DNA of 64,000 bases from Paragyromitra xinjiangensis (GCA_038503065.1 JBCAMK010000004.1:1563001-1627000); one strand, 5' to 3'. Shown: positions 11,748-23,997, counted from the stretch's first letter. The notes: generated by a model from the letters alone, not told the origin. A program made the numbers and translations.

Positions 11748-12025
11748 TGTGAGTGAATGTGGGAATTGAATGAGTGGATGTGGCAGTTATCTGGTGAGAA
11801 CTCCGGGGTGGTGAAGAGGGGGGGGTTGTGGGGGAGGGGGAGGAGTTGTGGTGGGATTCCAGGAGAGCGAGGTTATCCGTTCAGAAAAACTTTCACTCGG
11901 AACTTCCCTGCCAAGAAACGCGGCTCTTGGACCCCACTTAACTCTTTCTGCCCCACCAAACTCTCTACAGTACGACTCTCTACAGTACAACTCCCTCTCA
12001 ACATATCAAAACAATTCCAGAGACC
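11748..12025. promoter_or_regulatory. Shared promoter region between TIM23 and TRM732
   Basis: The two start codons are only 278 bp apart and point outward, so both promoters and 5' leaders must lie here or overlap. The TIM23 side is G-rich on the plus strand (11811-11850). The middle holds a near-duplicated CTCTACAGTACRACTC unit around 11964-11995. No clear TATA box is seen. Confidence 0.7.
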
Positions 12026-15000
12026 ATGGCTGCTGGGAGTCTACAGGAGCTGTCTGAGCAGAGGCTCGAGGTGCCACTTAGTGAAAAGCTCTTAAAAGAC
12101 GTCCGGACAGTACTAATACAGATATCAAAACCCGGAGTTTCAGACAGCACGAATGAAAAGTACGTATCAGAAACATCATACAAAACCCTCTAACTAAATA
12201 AAAAAAAATTCTAACAATTAAAACCAGCACAAACCTCACCCCCCTCTTCACCTCAATCCTCCAAACCGCCTCACTCCCAACCCTGACCCAACCCCACCGC
12301 GCCCTCTCCTGCGACACACTCTCAACATGGCTCATCCGCTCCTCAACCTCTCCGACACTCCAAACCCCTCTCCGGAGCAAAGACACCACAATCTGGGACT
12401 CCATGGTGTCTATAATATTCTCCAACTTCGACGACGCCCAAAGCGGGCTTTCAAAAGCTCTAAAAGACCTACTAGGGAATCTACTATCCTCGTATCCAAA
12501 GAATGAAAGACAGGGATTCATGGAGAAGCTTACAGAGCGGGTATTAGCTGGTATTGAGAGTAAGGGTGGGAAGAAGGTGGGGTATTATATTCTTGAGGTG
12601 TTGGTTAAGAAGGGTGTTAGTGCCGCGTGGACTATGGAGAGGTATAAGCTAGGGGCTCACCTAGCAGGGAGGGGTGATGTGTTGGTGAGGGATATGCTAT
12701 TGTGTCTTAAGGATCGTACGCTTTCTCCCTCGATAGGGAAGGCGCTTGTTGGCTTGCTAGCTGCGAGACTACGGGGATTCACAGCTGCAGGTGGTACACG
12801 AGAGGAGTGGATGGAGCTCTGGGAGGCACCTTTAAAGGAGACTTTGGCGAGTGAGGAGTTGAGGGGGAATGTGCAGATATATGCGTTGCCGGGACTATTC
12901 AAGATATCACCAAAGTGCTTCAAGGCGTTCGTAGAGGGGCTGGGACTACTGCGGTATAGTGAGAATAATGGAACAGTCGAAGACGAAACCGGTACCACCG
13001 GAGAAGAACTAATGAGTCTACTCTGCTGTCTCAAAGTCGGCAAAGACCTAGGTTTCGTTGACGAAATAAGTACAACAACCCAAGCAAACCCTACAAAACA
13101 ACCACTAACCCCTCTATAGACGACGACCCCACTAAAAATAAAATCTCCATCTCCTCTCCTTTCGTCACCCCCCTCCTCTCCCACTCCCACCCCCACATCC
13201 GTCTTTCCGCCTTAACCCTCCTAACCTACACCCCAACCTTCACCCTCCCCCTCCCCTCCGCCGCTTTCCAAGCCCTCCGATCCGCCCTCCCCCCACTACA
13301 CGCCGAAACCGACGCCGAAGTCCGCAACCTCGTCATCGGCAGCATCCGCGGCCTCATCGAGCGTCTCGGCAGCTCTTCATACGCTCTCGAAAAAGACATC
13401 CACAACCTATCAAAGAAACCCACCCTGACCACCTCCGAGCACCTCAAAATCTCATCCTCAAAAACCCAGATCTTGGAGGTCCGGGAGTTCATACTATGGT
13501 ATCTCCACTTCCTGCAGACCCAGCTACAGCCAGGAGCAAACTACCAGCGTGTTACAACCTCGTTACGGGTGTTGACGGTTCTGATCCGCTCCGGGCTCGA
13601 TTCGAGGTTAGTGCCGCAGGGTGGCGATGATGGTGGGAGGAAGAAGGGGGTGTTGAGGTGGCCGGCGTGTTTTGGTGATGTGGTGGTGTTTGATGGTGGT
13701 ATGAGGCGGGTGTTGTTGGATTGTCTGTTTAATCCGTTTGATGATGTGCGTGCGATGGCTGCGGAGGTGGTGAAGTTTGCAGTTGATGGAGGGGTTGGGG
13801 AGGGGTTGGTGGGGTTGCTTGAGAGGGGGGTGGAGAGTATGGATGTTTCTGGGAGGGCGAGGGATGCGGATGGGGTTGCGAGGGTGGTGGAGTTGTGGTT
13901 TGAGATGGTGGAGAGAGGGTTGAGGGTTGGTGGGAGTGGGTGTGGGGTTGAGGTGGAGGGTGGGAGTGGGTTGGAGGTAGTCAGGTGGGTTTTGGAAGTG
14001 TTGGAGACGAGGTATTTGGGTGTTGCGCGGAGTGATTTCCAGAGAGCGGTGAGGGAGAGACCGGTGCATGGGTTGTTGGGTGGGCTGCGGTTGATACTTG
14101 AGAGACGGGATGTGTATGCGGTTGGGGAGACAGAGGAGTGGAGAAATGTGCACGAGAGGGTTTTTAGTGCGTGTGCGGAGATCTGGGAGATTACGAGGGG
14201 GGTGCTATGTGAAGAGAGTCCAGAAGGACATATGCCGGAGATGGCGAGCGAAGAGGAGGACGAAGATGTGAATACACAGACAGTTATGAGCTATAGCTGG
14301 AGGGCAGTGAAGGAGTCCAGGTCTACCCCCAAATCCACATCATGAAATATCACTAACCCACCAAAAAGTACATTGCTAGGCACAATCCTAAGCACTGCAC
14401 CATACACCACAACTCCCACCTCAATCTTAACCCAACGCGACTTTGAAACCGGCGGCGAACTCCTCCTCTCCCAACTAGCCAACATCCGACACCGCGGCGC
14501 CTTCTCCGCCGTCTCCCCCTCCTTCATAACTCTCTGCACCCGCTGCTTCAAATCCCCCGACCCCGCCCTCCAAAATCTCCCAAAAACCTGGCTATCCGAA
14601 AACCTCAGTCTCATCATGATCAAATCCAACGCAATCACCCGTCGCTCCGCCGGCCTCCCATTCCTCATCATCGGCATCCTCATCTCCGAAATCGACCCCT
14701 CCCGTCCACTCCTCAAATCATCCTTCACACGACTCGTTGAGATCGCAACCCTACCCCCGAGACAGAAAGACGGCGAGAAAATGGACCTCCCACAGGTCCA
14801 CGCGCTGAATTGTATGAAATTCCTATTCACCGATTCGCGACTTTCGGCCGCGGTGGGTGAGTATGTAGGTGTTGGGCTCGAGCTGGCAGTGGGCTGTTTC
14901 GCGAGTGAGATCTGGGCGATCAGGAATTGCGGTATCATGATGTTCACGACGCTACTCAACCGGTTATTTGGAACCCGACGGAGTAGGAACGATTACACGC

Positions 15001-17058
15001 ATATGCAGAGCACATTCGACGCGCGCGGGTTCTTTGAGCGGTATCCGAGCGTGCGTGGAGTCCTACTAGGGAATTTGAAGGAGAAAGTGGGTGCGTTGGA
15101 AGGCGATGATACATCGAGTGTTGAGATGGTGTACCCGGCGTTGAGCTTGATTGCGAGGTTGGATTATGCAGAGGGGTATGAAGAGATGTTGGAGTTTGAG
15201 CCGTTGATTATTGCGTGCATGCGGAGTCGGATTTGGAAGGTGAGGGAGATGGCGGCGAAGGCTTATTCTGCGCTTGTTGGGCCGGGGGAGATCGTTGCGA
15301 CTGTGCGGAGGTTACTTTTGGATGTGGGGTGTGGGGTCCAGAATCGGGTTCATGGGGATTTGTGTGCGGTTAGAGTGTTGTTGGAACGGAAGGGTGGGAA
15401 GGGTGATGGTAGGTTTTCTGGTTGTTTGGTTTCTTGTGGGGTGGTGCTGAATATGGTGGTTTTAGCAAGTATTTGGAAGTCTTTGGGGAGCGTCTTTGAT
15501 GTTTTGGTTGGGGGTAACAGGTGTTCTGTGACCAAGGCACTGTACCTGCAGATCCTGACAGACTATGCTATATCAGCTGGTTTATTAGGGGAAGAGAAGG
15601 ACGTATGGCTTGATATGCTCACGCATAAGCAGAATAACGAGAAGGAAATTCGTCCGAGTGATGGTATGTGAAGCGAACCCCATAACCCAGAATCCACTAA
15701 CAGCCACCAAAGAGGAAGTCTCCGGTTTAAGGAGTTCCATCTCAGCGTACTGCAACCGAAGCGATGAAGCCCTCTCAGAAATCACTCACACCTCTATTGT
15801 TGGCCGTTCTCTTCTGAAAGAGCAGCTTGCGAGATTCATGGTCGCCAGGGCAATCCGGCAACCCACAGGCAACAACCGAATACAAGAGATTATCCAGCTT
15901 CTGAACGGCCCTGACGAAGAAACTGCTTTAGCAGTTGCAACCCTCCTCTTTGATACCGAGCGGCCTCTACCACTAACACCAAAGGAGTCAAGTATTCTAG
16001 ATTCAACACTATGGAAGATCATTGCCGACCACGAATGGGACCAACTCCGCGTCGCCGCGCTAAAACTAGTCGGCTGTTACGGCTGTAGTGAAGTCGAACT
16101 TGAAAAACGCTGGAGAATGGTAATGGATCTTGTCAAAACCCCACCCTCAGAACCCTGCAAAGACGCCGCTCTGGCCGCGCTAGGAAAGGTCACGGAAAAA
16201 ATATGGCTATCGTGGCAGGAGGTTGAAGGCGGTGATATATGGGCTGTATGGTGTATGGATGATTTGATGAAGGAACTTAAGTTGGCTGCGCACGAAGACA
16301 TGCCTTACCCTACTCGAGAAGCGGCGCTTGAGGCTATGAAGGCCCTTGCACCGGTGCTTAGGTTTAGTCGTCTACCTAGTTGGAAGTCTCAGCCGCATAA
16401 GTTGAGGGGCGCGTATTTCACGCTCTATGATATGCTTAACGATGATGACGAGGATATCCGTGATGAAGCTGCAGGGATCACATGTAGGATTCTGGGGGGA
16501 AAGGTCCAGCTTACACCGCTTAAGGCCGGAGAAGCCCTTGCGGCAGCGATGGGACGGGAGTTTCATGGAAATGCGGAATTTTTCAATGATGTTGTCGTCA
16601 GACTGACAGACGGTGCGAAGGATGTTGGAGTTGTGTTAGAGGAAGCTATGAAGGCAGATACTATCCTGTTTGCAAGGGAGAAACAGAACCTGTTCGTCGA
16701 CCGTGTTATCGAGGCAGAGCGGTGGGCATCTGTTCTGGAAGTTTGTGGTGGAGAGGAGAGTGAAGAGGAGAGGAAGAACTTTGTGTTCTGGGTCATAGCT
16801 GGACTCATGGCTTTGACCGCAAAGGTGAAAGAGCTGGGGAAGGAGGGGGCGTTAGGGTGGATGGGTGATGAGGATGTGTTTGTGTTGGGGGTGAAGGTAC
16901 TTGAGAGATTAAAGGCTGTGGCGGGGTGGCGGAAGAGAGATGATGTTGAGGATGTGATCTGGGGGAGAGTAGAAGGGGCGGGGAAGGAGCTGGAACAAGA
17001 ACTGAAGATAGTTGGGGGACATGAGTTATGGGCGAGGAAGTTGAAAGAGATATTATAG
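12026..17058 (+). CDS. Trm732/THADA-family tRNA 2'-O-methylation cofactor
   Basis: Five exons: 12026-12159, 12228-13069, 13120-14320, 14369-15663 and 15713-17058, giving 1605 residues. Splice phases match throughout and every intron is short (48-68 nt) with a CTAAC branch site. The DUF2428/THADA signature is clear. Exon 3 carries FNPFDDVRAMAAEVV and the VMSYSWRAVKES block, which joins across intron 3 to STLLGTIL. Exon 4 carries RRSAGLPFLI, QVHALNCMKFLF and EIWAIRNCGIMMFTTLL. The rest is an alpha-solenoid of HEAT-like repeats. In yeast, Trm732 partners the methyltransferase Trm7 for 2'-O-methylation of nucleotide 32 in the tRNA anticodon loop, and the human homologue is THADA. The length fits the fungal family (about 1400-1700). 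Intron 3 uses an unusual GTCTAC donor, but the join restores the conserved WRAVKESS..LLG motif exactly. The exons show a strong C-rich to G-rich drift along their length. Confidence 0.93.
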
Positions 17059-17430
17059 ATGAGAAGCTACGTATACATCCTCAATGATTATTAGAACGTA
17101 GATGTTAAGAGTATGATAAACCCTGGATGAATAATGGCCTTCGAGAAATGAAGTATATGAATGAATCATACGAAATCACTCGGAAGAAAACTCACTAGCA
17201 AAAGTAGACTGTATCTACTAGAAGAGCTAGCACAAAGAAAAGTAACAAGGACATGCATAAATCCAATCAATAGCCAAATATAACGCACTATCAAGCAAAT
17301 TTAAAAGATGGGATGCATTGTAAGAGTTACTTATTTTCATCCTAGTCTCCATAAAAAGGCTTGTCATAGCCTGAAACTACAACCTCTTTGCTCCAAAATA
17401 TTCCCCAAACCTCCTAAGATATACAGTTCG
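17059..17430. other. TRM732 3' region and ankyrin-gene 5' region
   Basis: AT-rich spacer between two plus-strand genes. An open frame continues upstream of the chosen F-box start to an ATG at 17308, but its 41 extra residues have no domain character. Confidence 0.5.
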
Positions 17431-18411
17431 ATGCCGCTCCTTAGTCTACCAAACGAACTCCTCTACGAGATCGGCAAATACTTTCTGCAGAAAGATCTTC
17501 TAAGTTTTCTTAAGACGAGCCGCATTTTGTCCCAATTATTCTTGCCTCTCACCCTCCAGCGTGTCATCGATGAAGGGAAGGATGGAATATCTGCAATTTC
17601 CTGGGCGGCGCTACGTGGATTTGCTCCGTTAGTTACTAGGCTGATGGACAACGGCGTTGATGTAAATTCAGTCTTCGATGCCAGTGAATTTATATATGAG
17701 CACCCTGTTCCGGGGCTCTCCTCCTTCGTACACGGAGAAACAGCACTTCATTTAGCAGTTCAGTGGGGGCACAAAGAAGTTATCCGAGTGCTTTTATCGA
17801 AAGGAGCTAATCCTGAGATTCAAAATTGGCGCTTTGAGACAGCTCTTGTGAGAGCTTTAAAAATGGGCCGCCAAGGTGAGGCGGTGTTCAAATTACTCTT
17901 AGAGGCTAGAGCTGGAATCAACACCCAGACACTATATGGGACATCAGCTCTTCATATCGCGGCGGCTCGTGGACATGGGCCCCCCGTCCAGTCACTGCTA
18001 AGCTCAGGGGCTATTATTGATATCAGAGATAATACTGGGGCTACGCCACTTCGCCTAGCCGTAAGTCGCAAGCAGAGAACGGTTATAGAGCTACTGTTGA
18101 AGAATGGGGCAGATGTCAATGCCAGGGACAGAACTGGTGGCACTCCACTTATGAGAAGTGCAGCAATACACCCGGGGGGTGGACAGTGGAATATATCCAA
18201 ACTGCTACTAGAGAACGGGGCAACAACAAACCTCGCGAATGATGCGGGACTAACAGCACTCGACATGGCGAAAAGGCCTGGTAGGAAGCCTAACTGCCAC
18301 GGCCGAAAAGGAGAAACGATCAAGATGAAGTTGCTGAAAGAGTTCGAGAAAAAAAGGTTGGATACTTTGCGGGTTTCACAACGCTCAATAAAGCAACGCG
18401 GCGAAAAGTAA
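17431..18411 (+). CDS. F-box/ankyrin-repeat protein
   Basis: A single-exon gene of 326 residues from the ATG at 17431. That start puts an F-box-like motif (LLSLPNELLYEIGKYF) at the very N-terminus, as is usual for the family, so I prefer it to the in-frame ATG at 17308. Residues about 50-300 form six or so ankyrin repeats, with clear GETALHLAVQWGHKEVIRVL, GTSALHIAAARGH, GATPLRLAVSRKQ and GGTPLMRSA units. The tail is basic. F-box proteins recruit substrates to SCF ubiquitin ligases through Skp1, and the ankyrin array would be the substrate-binding face. Its real target is unknown. Expanded F-box/ankyrin families are typical of some filamentous ascomycetes. The gene resembles the one at 55236 in architecture and sits beside repeat-bearing DNA. 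Confidence 0.85.
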   Translation: MPLLSLPNELLYEIGKYFLQKDLLSFLKTSRILSQLFLPLTLQRVIDEGKDGISAISWAALRGFAPLVTRLMDNGVDVNSVFDASEFIYEHPVPGLSSFVHGETALHLAVQWGHKEVIRVLLSKGANPEIQNWRFETALVRALKMGRQGEAVFKLLLEARAGINTQTLYGTSALHIAAARGHGPPVQSLLSSGAIIDIRDNTGATPLRLAVSRKQRTVIELLLKNGADVNARDRTGGTPLMRSAAIHPGGGQWNISKLLLENGATTNLANDAGLTALDMAKRPGRKPNCHGRKGETIKMKLLKEFEKKRLDTLRVSQRSIKQRGEK

Positions 18412-19665
18412 TTAGAGAAATTCAAATCTGAGAAATCATAAGAGCAAGAGGTGTTACTTGTTCAGGTAGCAACCTAAAAAGCTAGATACTACAAAAAAAT
18501 ATAGAAAACCGGCTCCCCATCCCTGTCAAGAGCCTGCCCCCCAATATGTTATTGCCTTCTATAGCTAATACTCCCCAATGTTTACTAAATACTAAAGCCA
18601 CGCTCAGTGTTATCTCCCCTATTATTTTTTTACCGAAGAGCCGATCCTACTACCCAATAGTAGTTACATGTAGTTCGCCTCCCTAACCCTTGGGATGTTG
18701 CTGGATGTAGTACTGCATACATGTATCTGTTGGCAGCAACAGCTGTAAAATCAGCTCCATCCTCAAGTAACCATAGGAGTATAGCCCCCCATTCTACGCT
18801 AGTCTCGCGCCCAGCGCATCGTAAAGCCTCTCAGAGCTCACATTACATAGTTACCCCGCCCCCCAGACAGTAGCCTAGAATCGCCAGATTCCTACTTACA
18901 TCTACCAACTGGAGCGCTAGCGCCGTCTCCCATCACTAACAGCCAACCAATAATCTCGCTCCCATTGAAAGCCGCAATGCCGCAATATGTGCCGCTACGT
19001 ACCCACACCTCTTATCCAAAAACGAATAGGTTAATCCCCCTCCGCTCGAGTAGAGTTCAAGCTGCAGGCATACCCTAGCTCCAACGTTACATATAGTAGT
19101 ACCTCCTTTTATCTCGTATGCCCTAAAATTCCCGGCAGGCTCTTTAGACTGACGGTAAACAAACTCAATAAACATGTATATCATAAACACTCAGTTCCTG
19201 AGAGTAAGATCCCTGCGAAGCCACCATTCCTTCAGCTATCGCGCTCAATTCTACATTTCGTGGCGTAACTGGTACTGCAGGTTTAGAAAGGGAGCACCAC
19301 CCACAGTGTAGAGCCTATAGAATATGTTCACCTGAGACAATTCAATGCAAAACTATAAAAGACGACGACACCTATAGAATATCTCGAGAACCAAATACCG
19401 TGCCGCACTGACGATATCCGGCACCATACTAAAATACTAACTAAATAACCAGAACGAGCGTTACAAAGCAACCCATAGAAACTAACCCCAACGCACCAGC
19501 CCGAATTAAAATTACCTTTAAGGAACATTAATAATCCTTTCTATTTGTAAGACGTGTGTAAAGATGTCCATTCTATCTAGGAGGGCTGACCCTATTTATA
19601 CCCTAAGGCTTATCTAAGCCTTAGCACGTGACATTATTGTCTCACAACTTTACCAACATCTCACT
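18412..19665. other. Intergenic, relic-like DNA without a supported gene
   Basis: No frame of protein character. Two copies of the palindrome TACATGTA occur 53 bp apart (18665-18672 and 18718-18725). The minus-strand frames at 18936-19190 and 19328-19528 are short and unconvincing. Confidence 0.5.
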
Positions 19666-19884
19666 CTACTCATGTCGCCGGATTGCTATTGCTTTCCCCT
19701 TTACAGATATAGATCTGCCCACCAAAATCGCCCAACGGGACAAGTTGTTATTGGCTGGTATGGAGGGAAGATCGTTTGGGTAGCAAAGATATCGGTCGTC
19801 ACTCTGGAAAGTTTCCTACTTGCGTAAGAATCCAGATCTATTTCCTAGATAGGGAAAGCAATAGCAATCCAGCGACATGAGTAG
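19666..19884. mobile_element. Inverted-repeat (MITE-like) element, 219 bp
   Basis: The two ends are long imperfect inverted repeats of about 54 bp, both beginning CTACTCATGTCGCYGGATTG when read from outside in and sharing TTGCTATTGCTTTCCC and AGATCT further in. The 110-bp middle is unique and non-coding. No clear target-site duplication can be seen, so the exact ends and superfamily are open. It could be a MITE or a foldback element. Confidence 0.7.
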
Positions 19885-20235
19885 GGAATTTCAGGTAATC
19901 AAGCACCAACAAGAAGCTTAATAGATAATACTGAATTCAATACTAAAGAAACCACTTTTCTCTACTATTTACATATCTAAGACATGAACGTCATCTCACC
20001 ATTAAAGACAACAGAAAATAGAAGAAAAGAAAAGAAAACCCCTTACAACCTGAAAAACCGAAAAAAAAACTCCCAGGTCACTATAGACCAGTAGTTTGTT
20101 GAGAAACTACCCCAACTCCTTTTTCACCCCTCTAAATAGCCCACCAACGAAAAAAAAAACAGAATATACCTCCCAAAAAGATCAACGATACAAGCTCAAC
20201 TGAGATATAGTGAACAACGAAACCCATCCAAAAAC
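19885..20235. other. Annexin 3' flanking region
   Basis: AT-rich with several A-runs on the plus strand (20060-20160), that is, T-runs on the coding strand of the annexin gene. This is consistent with its 3' untranslated region. No ORF. Confidence 0.5.
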
Positions 20236-21927
20236 CTAATTCTCCAGAAGCGCCACCAAAAACTTCTGCTGGTCACCAGAAGTCTCATCCTTGACCCTCG
20301 CAGTCAAAGAGACCTTCTTCGGGTACTCTTTGGTATATGCCGCCTTCACAGCCTTAAGGTGGGCCTTATCCCAGTGCAGTATAGCCAAGCGATACCCTAG
20401 TTCCTCGTTCTTGGTACCAAAGCCTTTCATAGTCCCCTCCAGCAGTCTTGCATCTCTCAGTGCCTTATCCTTAGCACCTCGGAGGAGATAAAGGAGCGCG
20501 TCTTCCATGTGGCCCTTAAACTTCTTCTTGATAACCTCCTCCAACGTCTTCCCTTTATACTTGCTCTCGTACGACTGGATGATCTTCCGGATCTGAGTAT
20601 CGCTTCTAGTCACCAGAATCTCAGAGACTCTGTTACCCTCACTCTTTCCGACCATTGCCGCGTACAGATCCTTCACATCTAAATCAACCTGGGTGTCGTT
20701 GACCGGCATCGATTCGTCCATACGTCTAGCTTCAAGAGCGTTGGTGAAGAGCGCTTCGACTTCGCCAGAAAGCTCACGTCTAATCTCGTCGAGAAGATGC
20801 TTCTTATATTTCCTGTGATAGCCTGCTTTGATAGCCTCGATATCACCATTTTTACGTCCGAGCAGGACCATATCAAGGAAGACCTCCTTGGTCCCTAGCC
20901 CCTCCATTGCACGGTTAAGCAACCAGACATCGAAGTCAAGAGGACCAAGAACAACCGCACGAACAGCGTCTTTGAAAGCAGAAGTCATCTTCTTGTCGAC
21001 CAGGTCGGAAAGAACAACTTGATTTTCAGCATATAGACAGTGGCGAATTGACTCGAGTTGTGCTGGAGTGAGGAATGGGAGGATGTGAATCAGTGCATCT
21101 TCGTCAGTGGTGACACCAGCAGATAGGGCTTTGCGAATGACTTCAGCGTCTTGCTTGGGGTGATAATCCTGTGCAAAAACACCTGGTGTGTACCCGTCGG
21201 ATACGGGCTTCGAGATAGGTCCAAATTGGCCGGTTTGGCCCATAGGCATAGGTTGCGACCATGGGTTGTTGCGGTCATATACTTGCTGCTGTGGTGGGTA
21301 TTGTTGGGGATAACCAGGCTGGGGGTATCCAGGTTGTGGGGGATATCCGGGTTGTGGGGGGTATCCAGGCTGTGGGTAGCCCTGTTGGGGGGGAGGGTAC
21401 TGTTGGAATGGTGCGCCCTGGGGAGGGAAGCCTGGCTGTGGAGGATAGCCTGGTTGTGGGGGATAACCATAACCCTGAGGAGTCTGAGGAGGGGCGTATT
21501 GTTGAGGAGAGTACTAGTGAGATATATGTAAGTATGGGATTTTTATATAGGTAGATATTTAGCTTACTTGATAGTTCTGTGGGGGGTACCCTTGAGGTGG
21601 ATATCCTTGAGGTGGGAGTTGATAGAACCCGCTTGAAGGTGATGGAGGGGCTAACTGGGCGTATCCAGGTTGCGGAGACCCTTGCGGGGCTGAGTGCGGG
21701 GAAGGAGGAGCTGTACCTCCATGATAAGGTTGTTGATATGGATTTTGGGGAATATTCAACGGCTGCTGCTGGTATGGATTTTGGGAAGCGTCTAGCGGTT
21801 GCTGGGGGGGTTGCTGCTGAGGTGGCTGCTGAGGTGGTTGCTGCAATTGCTGCTGGGCCTGCCCGGTTTGCTGCTGCTTCTGAGCCTGTGGGTCAACATG
21901 AGTAACAGGTTTACTAGTGTCTGACAT
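20236..21927 (-). CDS. Annexin with long P/Q/G/Y-rich N-terminal domain
   Basis: Two exons: 21568-21927 and 20236-21513, with a 54-nt intron (GTAAGC to CTAG) between them, giving 545 residues. Residues 1 to about 215 are low complexity: first glutamine/proline runs, then PQGYPPQ and QPGYPPQ repeats, like the heads of annexin A7/A11 and fungal annexins. The C-terminal 320 residues hold four annexin repeats, which bind acidic phospholipid membranes in a calcium-dependent way. The type II calcium loop GxGT is intact in repeat 2 (MEGLGTKE) and repeat 4 (MKGFGTKN). It is degenerate in repeat 1 (AGVTTDE) and absent in repeat 3 (KSEGNRV), a mosaic often seen in fungal annexins. The protein is probably cytosolic and membrane-associated. 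The prolamin-like head may promote self-association; that is inference. Confidence 0.93.
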
Positions 21928-23997
21928 CGCAGATAATGTAGTAATATCTAATGAAGTGATAGATGGTATTTGGTGAAGTGGTTGATGATGTCTATCGAAG
22001 TAGGTAGGAGTATGGGGGTTAAGATATGCACGAAGCAGCAGACCCAGGTTGCTTTTATAAATTCAAGGAGGGAGGTGAGCCAAGGTATTGCACTTTGGTG
22101 CACTAGAATGAGGCACAGATAACATTACACCGCATCCGCCCATCTCATTTCTGCGCAGTCACATTGAAAAAACGAGTTCACACGTGGGGCTCCAAAGCGT
22201 TCAAAGCGCCTCATGATATCATTCATGCAGTCAAACCTGCGAACAGAAGCCTTACATGGCCGCATCCCTAGAGAACTTCTTTGTTCTAGCGAGGACTCAG
22301 AATATTGCGTTGGGCAGTGAACGTATAATTTCTGCCAGAGCAAGGCAACTTTTCCCGGCCCTTCAGCCCAAAACAGCAACATGCTGCGCCTCCCTGGGCT
22401 AGGTGTGCTTTGATCGGTCTGATAAGATCCAGGTGACTAACTGGGTGGACAGCCACTTTCAACTGCCTGAGTTGAATGTGGCTATGCTACCATGCTGAAC
22501 TCAGTGCGAAAGTATATTATCTGCCGAGTGGGCAACGATAATGGCTCCAACCAGGAAAGTATGCCTCGCTGCTGTCCGATCTTGATCGTTCCATTCCCAA
22601 GTTTGCCTGGATAAGTTTTGGGATAGAGTGATTGCTGTATAGGCCGCAATAGTTTCGGGCCAGCACTTGAAGCATCAGTTAAGTGTCAGAATGTGCCTCA
22701 GCCCCGAGGCTTTTAACATGACTTCCGGTTGCAACCACATCAAGAAGTTCGAGAAGGTCTTGGTAGGCTTGGTTGGAAGATGACTCTTTCATTCTCCTCC
22801 CCGATTCTACTGCCATCTGTCCATTCCAACTTTCGGGCGGGAACAGCAGGTTCATCTCGCCTGACGGTATTCTAATTCAAATGTCGCACCACGATACTCA
22901 AATCACGAGGATACGGTCTCGTCACCAAACCCAAGCTTCACGAGGGAAACAGAATGTTTCCGTCGAATCAGATACCGTGTTTGGAAGTTTGCACGCATGT
23001 CGTCGAAAAGAGGAATGAGGTGCAGCGCAAGCACTCGGACTTGCGCAGGAACGAACGCTGGATGGAGGACCGTGAGCTCCGCTAAACAGGGAACGGGCGT
23101 TTTGGCGTTTCCCCAGCGACCAGAGCTCCCCTCACGTGTGCCGTGCCGCAAACAGGCAAAGATCGCCACGCTTACATAACAAACCATGATGTTTGGGCTC
23201 CACTTCCATCCATTTGACCGTTCCGTCTGCAAACTTTGGAAATGAATGTTTTCATCCGTAGGAAGCTCAAAGGGTATCGGAAATCGTAGAATAAACTGCA
23301 TAGAGGTGGTCAGAATCCCCCAGCAATAGCCGCGGCTCCTTCCGAGAGCTCGTTTGCGGCCTGGGATGATACCCGGCGGGCATGATAAGTGATCTCCAGA
23401 ACCGATGGGCGGGAGAGTGCACGTTTGTACGCAGCAGAGAATCTCTCGAGTCTCTCTCGTAAATATCTCATGGCCAACACAGCAGGGGGTTGAAATCGAA
23501 ACCCCTGACAACCACAGACAACAAAACAACAACCCCGCCAACTCACGACGACCAAACATCCGCCTCCCAAGACGTCCACCCTCCCAAAAGCGTTCCTACG
23601 ACCTCTATCGGCCCTGCAGATCAAGGAGCAGCAGAAGCAGTACCAACATCAACAACAGCGACGTCGACCGCCGCATCCCCGCAAGGATCAAGCAGCTAGC
23701 GACGAGCGGAGACGAGCGGAGACGAGACGAGACGAGACAGCCCGTGACCGTCGGTGCATCGGGAAGTCGACGTCGTTGTTCGCCGTCGTCATCTCATCGC
23801 TCGCTTGCCTCCCCGCCCAGGCCATCGACCTCATCCCTGGACGGAAAAAAAATCCTGCACCTTTACACAACGACTAACCCCCTACAGCTCCAGGAAACCA
23901 GGAGGGCTGCTGCGCATGCACCCAGTTATCACGGATACACGATAGATTTACGACCTTAACGAACAGCATAGACGAATACACCAATCAACAACCAACC
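21928..23997. other. Promoter/5' region between annexin and nudE
   Basis: About 2 kb between two divergent start codons. It presumably holds both promoters. The last few hundred bases before 23998 are C/A-rich with a GAGACGAGACGAGACGAGAC run (about 23710-23739), a degenerate 5-bp tandem repeat. The 218-codon minus-strand frame at 22903-23559 and the plus-strand frame at 23405-23959 overlap on opposite strands, lack domain features, and are best read as shadows in a GC-rich leader. Confidence 0.5.

Noticed and set aside
13608..14153. 181-codon minus-strand frame inside TRM732
   Set aside because: It is a shadow of the G-rich third exon: the translation is almost all H, P, T, R and N, as expected for the antisense of Gly/Val/Glu-rich coding sequence.
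22903..23559. 218-codon minus-strand frame upstream of nudE
   Set aside because: It overlaps plus-strand frames in a GC-rich leader and has no domain or compositional sign of a real protein.
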